Shown here piece by piece: positions 33,912 through 39,631 of a stretch of DNA of 46,190 nucleotides (its first letter is position 1; every line of letters begins with the position of its first letter). Made by a program: the position numbers and the translations under genes. A model generated the notes under the pieces. The model was not told the DNA's origin, made no database searches, and worked only from the letters and a program-made list of their open reading frames with translations. Origin of the DNA: Syntrophorhabdaceae bacterium (lineage in GTDB: Bacteria > Desulfobacterota > Syntrophorhabdia > Syntrophorhabdales > Syntrophorhabdaceae); assembly GCA_028713955.1 (NCBI GenBank), contig JAQTNJ010000002.1, positions 1 through 46,190 on the forward strand, read 5' to 3'.

Positions 33912-34820
33912 ATGACATTGAAGAATTTAAATAATATCGACTTAAAAGCAATAACGAAATCAATCGCAAAAACAATCATTGAAAGAGAATTTCCAGAAGA
34001 ACTGCCATTCTTCGACGTGATCTGGGAGATTCTCGAAAAACGTCATGCGGATAACGAGGGACAAAAAGGATTGAATATTCAAGAAGGGCCTATCCCTGAT
34101 TTGGGGTTTGCGTCTCCAGCAGGAAAATTACTCATTTCCAATGGAATGAAGATAGTCCTTGATGAAGTGTTGCCCAATATTATATTTCGTGAGTACCAGT
34201 CTAAGAAAGAGTGGGTAGAGGGCATAAAGGATCTCACACTTAAAGTTGCCAATGAGTATAACATTCACCCAGCTGTGCCGATTGCATTGGCAGAACATTT
34301 GCCTCATTTGCTGATTGATGCATACCTAGGAATACAAAATAATGAAATCTTCGAGATTCTGATCGGCATTGGTTCAAAATTCAAAAAACTCTCTGGTGAT
34401 AAAACTCTGGTTAAAAAACTGCGCAAGAGAAAGGAACATTATAGCATATGGATAGATAAGGATAAGGACGAGGCCAAGATATTTGGGGAAAACCCAGAGG
34501 ATGGCATTTCAGATGCCCCTTTCAAATTGTTAGTCCTGCTATTGACTAATATGGGCAGAGTCTGTACTTATGAACTTATCCTGAGAGATGTCTGGAAGGA
34601 GCCCATTAGCATCAAAGAGGGAATGGATAAACCAAATTCAGATGACCCAGATTGGATTAAGCAGCGTGACAGGATCATGAAAGCAATCGGAGCAATAGAA
34701 CAGTCATCAGAAACTGTAAAAGAGAGTATCGAAAGAATTAAGGGTCGCGGAATCAAGCTACATTACCGGAAATGGAAATATTGCATCATCGACTTCAAAG
34801 GTTTTCTGCCTTATCAGTGA
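33912..34820 (+). CDS. OmpR-type winged-helix regulator candidate
   Basis: A 302-residue protein. The N-terminal ~180 residues are helical and unassigned. The C-terminal ~110 residues look like an OmpR-type DNA-binding domain: DAPFKLLVLLLTNMGRVCTYE, then LILRDVWKE, a recognition-helix region with RDRIMKAIGAIEQ, and the terminal hairpin GRGIKLHY-RKWKYCII. No receiver domain is present. It is cotranscribed with the metalloprotease and could be its substrate or output regulator. Its 3' end overlaps the convergent gene by 26 bp. Confidence 0.6.
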   Translation: MTLKNLNNIDLKAITKSIAKTIIEREFPEELPFFDVIWEILEKRHADNEGQKGLNIQEGPIPDLGFASPAGKLLISNGMKIVLDEVLPNIIFREYQSKKEWVEGIKDLTLKVANEYNIHPAVPIALAEHLPHLLIDAYLGIQNNEIFEILIGIGSKFKKLSGDKTLVKKLRKRKEHYSIWIDKDKDEAKIFGENPEDGISDAPFKLLVLLLTNMGRVCTYELILRDVWKEPISIKEGMDKPNSDDPDWIKQRDRIMKAIGAIEQSSETVKESIERIKGRGIKLHYRKWKYCIIDFKGFLPYQ

Positions 34821-35550
34821 AGTTTTGTGGCAATTGACGATAGCCGACAAGGTCAAAAGCAAGGCATGACAAAAGTTTTTGCATGTGCTTTTCACGGTGT
34901 TCAGCCGGAAGGACCTCATAAATATAGTGAATTCCCTTTGGCAAGATAGTGCCCAATTTATCTCTCGAATCATAAAAATCAGCATATAGTGCCTTTTGTT
35001 TTTTAAATCTTTGATAGCGAATGATCGGTAAATTGAATCGTTTAAACCCTAATGCGTTCTTCAGTTTACGTGTATAATCATATCCGTCCCGTTCACCATC
35101 ATGAGCTACAATCACAAGCCTCAAAGACTCGGCGTCTGTGCCAATAAGCTTTGAATCACGAGGCGGTTGGCAATATTGTTCATAATAGCCCGATGTCCAC
35201 GGGTGCAGTAATAATAATGGTTCTGAATCTAATTTTGCCAAGTAAAGATCCAAACACCCTCCTGTTGGCTTCTTTTTCTTATGCAGTCTGTAACACTCTA
35301 GATAGCCGAGGGTTAGGAATAATTCGTCATGTGTATTTACCTCATGTTCTCCAATCATGTTCTTCCAGGTTTTTTGTATTCGATACTTCCTCGCCTTTTC
35401 ATTAAGTTCTTCATAGGTAGGAATATCCCCGCCGCCAATATAGCCCACCATCCACACTGTGTGCAGCTGCTTGCATGCCTTTGTTTGATATTTGGATTTC
35501 TCACGCTCGGCAAGTACAAGATCAGCTATTAAGTGAACACTAGTTTCCAT
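34795..35550 (-). CDS. Protein of unknown function
   Basis: A predicted 251-residue soluble protein. It has a conserved-looking centre with LRLVIVAHDGERDGYDYTRKL and LGFKRFNLPIIRYQRFKKQ, mixed alpha/beta, but no recognised family. There is no signal peptide or membrane segment. It is convergent with the winged-helix gene, overlapping it by 26 bp. A phosphoesterase- or sulfotransferase-like fold could be imagined from the HDGERDG patch, but that is too weak to call. Confidence 0.6.
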   Translation of the reverse strand: METSVHLIADLVLAEREKSKYQTKACKQLHTVWMVGYIGGGDIPTYEELNEKARKYRIQKTWKNMIGEHEVNTHDELFLTLGYLECYRLHKKKKPTGGCLDLYLAKLDSEPLLLLHPWTSGYYEQYCQPPRDSKLIGTDAESLRLVIVAHDGERDGYDYTRKLKNALGFKRFNLPIIRYQRFKKQKALYADFYDSRDKLGTILPKGIHYIYEVLPAEHREKHMQKLLSCLAFDLVGYRQLPQNFTDKAENL

Positions 35551-35657
35551 ATTAATTACCTACAAACAATAACACCATAATATTTAAGAACTTTATCATA
35601 CTGGAAATTAACAGGATTTCAGGGTGCATATTTCTTGTTCTGTTCCCGTGTAAGATC

Positions 35658-35692
35658 GCATTTGTTGTGGTACTGACAGAATAGCATTTGTT
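35658..35692 (+). promoter_or_regulatory. Direct repeats upstream of the ubiquitin-like operon
   Basis: GCATTTGTT occurs at 35658-35666 and again at 35684-35692, 26 bp apart (about 2.5 helical turns), 36 bp before the first start of the operon. CTGACA lies between them. This is a likely regulator-binding region or promoter area. No good -10 is clear. Confidence 0.35.
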
Positions 35693-35727
35693 CAAACTTT
35701 TGGAATTATGAGAAAAGGAGGTCCCCC

Positions 35728-35856
35728 ATGAACGCGACGAAGAGCAAAGGCAAGAAGATGGCAAAGGCAGGATTAAAGAAAACATCCAGCAGGAAGCATA
35801 GCGGGCGCTTAGGCATCTCTCCAATCCCGGCGATGTTCTGCCGGATCGGCTGCTAG
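35728..35856 (+). CDS. Small basic peptide, first gene of Ub-like operon
   Basis: A 42-residue peptide, very rich in Lys, Ser and Arg in the first 30 residues and ending in MFCRIGC. The ribosome site AAAAGGAGGT is close to perfect, which argues for real translation. It might be a lysine-rich target, a DNA-binding peptide or a leader controlling the operon. No homologue recognised. It ends 19 bp before the next small gene. Confidence 0.5.
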   Translation: MNATKSKGKKMAKAGLKKTSSRKHSGRLGISPIPAMFCRIGC

Positions 35857-35875
35857 CCAGAAAGGAGGACAAGTC

Positions 35876-36034
35876 ATGAAAAAACGTTATAGAAGCACAG
35901 GCTCTGGAAGAATTTACAGAGAGCTAAAGGAGATAAAAAAAGAAATTTATCTAATCAGGGTATTACAAAGGGGCCCTCAGGCAGCTCCTGGCAGACCTTT
36001 CACGCCAAAATCCAGGTACAAGAAAAAGTTTTAA
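35876..36034 (+). CDS. Small basic peptide, second gene of Ub-like operon
   Basis: A 52-residue peptide with a helical, highly charged N-terminal half (ELKEIKKEIYLIRVLQ) and a Pro/Arg/Lys-rich end (RPFTPKSRYKKKF). It is preceded by GAAAGGAGGAC, a strong ribosome site, and followed after 11 bp by the Ubl-E2 gene. Like its neighbour it is unknown; the lysine content would suit a conjugation target, which is speculation. Confidence 0.5.
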   Translation: MKKRYRSTGSGRIYRELKEIKKEIYLIRVLQRGPQAAPGRPFTPKSRYKKKF

Positions 36035-36045
36035 AGGAGGAGGTC

Positions 36046-36687
36046 ATGAAAAAACAGGAAATTGTTGAAATGACCAGGATAGGAAGCCGCTGGCTACCAG
36101 AGGTTCCTGAGACAGGTAAACTTCCAAAAATAATAACAGGAGGTAATGCCATGACAACAGTAGTGAAGTTCATTAATGTGCGTGTTCCAGGGACAGACAG
36201 AGACATTGCCAGCCACGACCTGGCTGTCCGGCCCGGCACCCGCGCCTGCGATGTACTCCGGGAAATCGGCCTGCAGGGGTACCAGCTCAGCAGAGGAGGC
36301 GAAAAGGCATTCAGGCCAGAAACCGAGCTTTTCGGGGTTGTTGCGGATGGAGAAATCCTCTTTGCCTCACCTGCGGATATGAGCGCCGGGAAAATTTATC
36401 GAGAAGTGCCAAGGGGCATCGCGCCCCTTATGGAATCCCGGGGCTGGAGGAAAACAAGCGACGGCTGGGAAGGGTTTTTTCAAACAAAGCAGAGAAGCTA
36501 TCCTGGATATATTCGGGTTGGGGCAGATGGTTCAAGGCAGTATTTTGTGATGAACCCTCCGGACAACATCCCGCATTATGCCTGCCTGCATCCTTGCGGC
36601 AATAACTGGTTTATCATTCATTGGAATCGCGCGCCACAGGATCTAAACAGCTTTATCTTGTTCATTGAAGACTGGCTCTCTGCATGA
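36046..36687 (+). CDS. Ubiquitin-like domain fused to E2-like domain
   Basis: 213 residues from ATG 36046, or 178 from the in-frame ATG 36151; both have excellent ribosome sites (AAAGGAGGAGGT and ACAGGAGGT). In 178 numbering, residues 3-74 look like a beta-grasp Ubl: strand VVKFINVRV, turn, strand, helix TRACDVLREIG, then ELFGVVADGEILFAS. Residues 83-178 resemble an E2/RWD-type domain: RGWRKTSDGWEGFF, YPGYIRVGADG, NIPHYACLHPCGNNWFIIHW with candidate catalytic Cys145 (or Cys149), and the last helix DLNSFILFIEDWL. The fusion lacks a free Gly-Gly end. The JAB and E1 genes follow directly. Confidence 0.72.
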   Translation: MKKQEIVEMTRIGSRWLPEVPETGKLPKIITGGNAMTTVVKFINVRVPGTDRDIASHDLAVRPGTRACDVLREIGLQGYQLSRGGEKAFRPETELFGVVADGEILFASPADMSAGKIYREVPRGIAPLMESRGWRKTSDGWEGFFQTKQRSYPGYIRVGADGSRQYFVMNPPDNIPHYACLHPCGNNWFIIHWNRAPQDLNSFILFIEDWLSA

Positions 36688-36700
36688 GGAGGGATGACCA

Positions 36701-37357
36701 ATGGATACAAACTTGATAAATGTTGCGATACAACGAGCTTTTCTGGAGAAGCAGCTCCGGACCGATACAGAAGGCATTCTAGAGCACATGCTCGGTCACG
36801 ACATGCAGTCAGCAAGGCTCCGCTACGAGAAGGCATGCTTGCTTTCTAGTGTTCACCAGGATCTCTGCCACATTTTGGGTGATCCTGCTCCAGAGTATAT
36901 TGTGAGTTCTCTATTTCTTGTCCAATCTCACAGGGTCCTGGCCAGCTGTCCTGATGAGAACATGCTCATAGCCACTGGTAAGGATTTTGGCCCGGTGAAA
37001 ATCATCGACACCCAGGTTAGTGTTGAGGTCTCAGAGCAGTCAAAGGTCTTTGTGAGGGCAGATTCTGACTCTCTTGGTAAAGCTCTCTGCTCGTTGGATG
37101 ACTATGGCCATAAGCTGCTCGCATGGTTCCATAGCCACCCTGGTACCGGCCCTGCCTCTGTTAATCCATCAGCTACAGACCTTGATACCCAGAACAGGCT
37201 GGAGCGAGGCGGATATCCTGTTGTCGGCGGAATTTTTTCCCGTGATGGCTATGTCAGGTTTTTCTCAATCAAAAACCGGTTTTCCTCTATCCGGATTTAC
37301 GGGAAACTTGTGGAGAAAAAAGATGAGACCACCTTTCATATCAAGAAAGCCTATTAG
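36701..37357 (+). CDS. JAB/JAMM metalloprotease (deubiquitinase-like)
   Basis: A 218-residue protein. The C-terminal JAB domain carries the complete JAMM zinc motif: H144-S-H146-P, then PASVNPSATD with S157 and D160. The N-terminal ~65 residues are helical. JAMM peptidases cleave isopeptide bonds or process ubiquitin-like precursors; here it could release the Ubl or reverse conjugation. GGAGGG precedes the ATG, 13 bp after the Ubl-E2 stop. The last 35 bp overlap the E1 start. Confidence 0.9.
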   Translation: MDTNLINVAIQRAFLEKQLRTDTEGILEHMLGHDMQSARLRYEKACLLSSVHQDLCHILGDPAPEYIVSSLFLVQSHRVLASCPDENMLIATGKDFGPVKIIDTQVSVEVSEQSKVFVRADSDSLGKALCSLDDYGHKLLAWFHSHPGTGPASVNPSATDLDTQNRLERGGYPVVGGIFSRDGYVRFFSIKNRFSSIRIYGKLVEKKDETTFHIKKAY

Positions 37358-38108
37358 GATTGAGACCCCTGGAGTAGCGCCTGCCCATGGCATAAGCGCC
37401 ACTTGCAGGCAGGAAATGGTCCCTGGCATAACCCAAGGCCTGCTCGCAGGTGCCAGTGTTGTGATGGTCGGAGCAGGTGCCCTCGGTGGGGAGATAAGCG
37501 AAGCCCTCATTAGGATGGGCATCGGCAGGCTCACCATACTGGACGGAGATGTCGTGCACATCAGCAACCTCGCGCGCCAGAAATTCTTTGTGAGAGACCT
37601 GGAAAAAAACAAGGCAATCAGGATATGCAAAAATCTTGCAGGCCAGGCAACAGCTATGTCTGTTCTGGTCGGAATTCCCATGAGCTTTGAGGAAGCTGTT
37701 GCTAGCGGCCAGGAACTTGGCTGCAGCGTTTCCGTGGTCGCTGTTGACAACGACGCAGCCCGGGCCTATGCCTCAAAATTCTTCAGGGAACGCAATACTC
37801 CTCTGGTTATAACAGGTGTAAGCAAAGACGCAGATAGAGGCTATGTCTTTATCCAGGATGCCACTGGGAGCCCGTGCATTGCCTGCCTTATGCCCGAAGT
37901 GGTGACAAACAAAGAAATCAATGCCTGCGTGCCTGGCGTCATCGATATCTCGAAGATCATTTCTGGCTATGCCTGCTTTGGCGTTGTAAGCCTCATCACA
38001 GGGCGAAGGGCGCACTGGAACTACCGGCAGCTCTCAATATCTGGGGCTATCCCGGAAGTCATCACGATGATTGCAAAAGACCCTAATTGTGAACTCTGCG
38101 GAGGATAA
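37323..38108 (+). CDS. E1-like ThiF/MoeB-family adenylyltransferase
   Basis: 261 residues from ATG 37323, chosen because GGAG lies 7 bases upstream and longer forms would overlap the JAB domain. The Rossmann loop VGAGALGG (about 49-56), LDGDVVHISNLARQ (D74, D76, Arg85), and the Zn pairs C185-x2-C188 and C256-x2-C259 are intact. Cys202 in NACVPGV is a candidate catalytic cysteine. It should adenylate the Ubl C-terminus with ATP and pass it to the E2-like Cys. The protein ends right after the second CxxC, with no extra ubiquitin-fold domain. Confidence 0.92.
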   Translation: MRPPFISRKPIRIETPGVAPAHGISATCRQEMVPGITQGLLAGASVVMVGAGALGGEISEALIRMGIGRLTILDGDVVHISNLARQKFFVRDLEKNKAIRICKNLAGQATAMSVLVGIPMSFEEAVASGQELGCSVSVVAVDNDAARAYASKFFRERNTPLVITGVSKDADRGYVFIQDATGSPCIACLMPEVVTNKEINACVPGVIDISKIISGYACFGVVSLITGRRAHWNYRQLSISGAIPEVITMIAKDPNCELCGG

Positions 38109-38109
38109 A

Positions 38110-38499
38110 ATGTACACAAATACCGAAAACCAGAAATACCCTCCACCGCCGCCTGGAGGCGGAGGTGCAAGCAGCAATGCAGCAAGGCTGCAGCCGCCCA
38201 TATCGGATGCTGCCCCTATTTCGCCCAATCAGTCCTGGGCAGAGAAAAAGTGTTGGCTAACAATAGCAAGAGGCCTGTGGGTGCTCGGCATCGCCGTTGT
38301 CTATTTGCTTCGTGGTCTCGGTTGTGCCGCATTGGGTGCTGTTTGCGGCGGCATGGCCGGGCTTATTATCGCGGCCCCGATAGCCTTGTTCTCGTTCTTG
38401 AGTGGAAGCGGCACAGCAGATGCAGAGCTTGCGTTCAAGGCCTGCTCAACGATAGGAGCAGGAATCGGGTTTCTCTGTGGCTTGATCCCTTGGGATTGA
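38110..38499 (+). CDS. Membrane protein with YPPPPPGGGG N-terminus
   Basis: 129 residues from ATG 38110 (GGAGG before it). A cytoplasmic Pro/Gly-rich N-terminus (KYPPPPPGGGG) precedes two to three hydrophobic helices (about 55-90 and 105-126) rich in Gly and Ala. Paralogous to the next gene in motif and helix pattern (LRGLG...GGMAG). It starts one base after the E1 stop. The proline-rich tail could be a docking site for a partner; that is inference. Confidence 0.75.
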   Translation: MYTNTENQKYPPPPPGGGGASSNAARLQPPISDAAPISPNQSWAEKKCWLTIARGLWVLGIAVVYLLRGLGCAALGAVCGGMAGLIIAAPIALFSFLSGSGTADAELAFKACSTIGAGIGFLCGLIPWD

Positions 38500-38538
38500 G
38501 CAGGTCAGAGAAACCAACTAAATTTTATGGAGGTTAAG

Positions 38539-38979
38539 ATGCGCCAATATGTGGGAGATTCTCAATATCCGCCACCTCCTTCAGGAAGGACGGAGCGACC
38601 CCAAAATATTCCAGGTGCCACTGCCGGACGCCAGCATCATTCTCGTCAGGAAATTATGAGGGGATGGAATCCCATGCAGAAAATCCTGTTCGACATCTGC
38701 CGAATCCTTGTCCTTTTATTTGCAGGCTTCATATATGCAATCAGGGGTGTCATTTACGGCGGCATGGCCGGAATTCTCATCAGCCTGCATTATCTAATCT
38801 ACGTGTGGCTCGCAGGCGGCGACCCGTGGGCAACAGCTCAAGTCTTTAAGGCATCTCTCATCATCTCAGCCATCAGCGGCTATCTTTACCCTTTTGTCGT
38901 GTATTGGAAATTGGACTTTCCCGGCTCACTTTTGTCCAGCATCACAATAAAAATGCTGAGGGCAAAAATATTCTCGTGA
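38539..38979 (+). CDS. Membrane protein with YPPPPSG N-terminus (paralogue)
   Basis: 146 residues from ATG 38539, which has GGAGGT 5 bases upstream; an in-frame ATG at 38527 is less well placed. N-terminal QYPPPPSGRTERP, a basic linker, then two helical hairpins (about 50-85 and 100-125) containing IRGVIYGGMAG, which matches the same segment of the previous protein. Tandem duplication within the operon is likely. Function unknown. Confidence 0.75.
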   Translation: MRQYVGDSQYPPPPSGRTERPQNIPGATAGRQHHSRQEIMRGWNPMQKILFDICRILVLLFAGFIYAIRGVIYGGMAGILISLHYLIYVWLAGGDPWATAQVFKASLIISAISGYLYPFVVYWKLDFPGSLLSSITIKMLRAKIFS

Positions 38980-39027
38980 TGACGCGAATGAATGCGTTTT
39001 GAGTAGGCTCAAGCATAGGAGGGGAAA

Positions 39028-39222
39028 ATGAATGCTAATAAGGGCATAAGCGAGTTCTTGGATTCGGTAAGCCGTGTGACTATGCGTCTCTCTGTGATCA
39101 CGGCGAACCTCATTAAGATCGCGGCCACAATAGTTGCTTTTTATCTGATCCTGCGGCTGGCCGCGGGAATTTTCGATTTCGGGGCCGCCTTGTTCAAAAC
39201 ACTCCCGCAATGGCCTCGTTAG
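39028..39222 (+). CDS. Small single-pass membrane protein
   Basis: A predicted 64-residue protein with an amphipathic start, one long hydrophobic region (about 22-50) and a short tail ending in LPQWPR. AGGAGGGG precedes the ATG. It lies between the paralogous membrane proteins and the zinc protein, in the same operon. It might anchor the zinc protein or the ATPase; no family recognised. Confidence 0.6.
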   Translation: MNANKGISEFLDSVSRVTMRLSVITANLIKIAATIVAFYLILRLAAGIFDFGAALFKTLPQWPR

Positions 39223-39231
39223 GAGGGCGTT

Positions 39232-39621
39232 ATGCCAGACAGACTTAAAGGAATGGTTGCTGAGGCGTTGCGGAGAATCAGGGTCACGACACGAATCGAA
39301 AGCCAGACCCTTGGCGGCTCTGCTGAAGAAAATGGTCGCATCACCCTTCATGGCACCCAGACCACTATAGACGACCAGGGCATACTCACCGTCGTAGAGA
39401 CCCGCGACTACGTGCTTGGTTGCGGCCATCTCGCAAAGGGTCGCGAGAATGTGGCCGGGATGTGCGGCTGCGGCAGGCTTTGCTGCAACGCCTGCCTCTC
39501 CTTCTGTGCAGAAGACGGCGCGCCCTTGTGCCCGAAGCACACCTATCGGCACAACGGGAGAACGCTCTGCGAAGACCACTACCTCTTGGAGAAAGCAAAA
39601 GAAGAATTTCCTTGGTTCTAA
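39232..39621 (+). CDS. Treble-clef/RING-like zinc protein
   Basis: A 129-residue protein. The N-terminal ~60 residues are helix plus beta strands. The second half is a compact cysteine/histidine array: C64-x-H66, C78-x-C80, C84/C85-x2-C88, C92, C100-x2-H103, then C113-x2-H116. This spacing fits two zinc sites of a RING, B-box or binuclear treble-clef type. In an operon with Ubl, E2, E1 and JAB genes it is the obvious candidate for an E3-like specificity factor. A plain zinc-binding adaptor of the ATPase is the alternative. AGGAGGG precedes the ATG. Confidence 0.7.
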   Translation: MPDRLKGMVAEALRRIRVTTRIESQTLGGSAEENGRITLHGTQTTIDDQGILTVVETRDYVLGCGHLAKGRENVAGMCGCGRLCCNACLSFCAEDGAPLCPKHTYRHNGRTLCEDHYLLEKAKEEFPWF

Positions 39622-39631
39622 AGGAGATGCA

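Noticed and set aside
37074-37322. Longer start of the E1-like gene
   Set aside because: This 83-codon extension overlaps the JAB catalytic domain in another frame, and the ATG at 37323 has its own ribosome site.
39416-39631. 72-codon N-terminal extension of the second HerA protein
   Set aside because: It lies inside the zinc-protein gene in a different frame. The ATG at 39632 has AAAGGAGA and gives the expected length.
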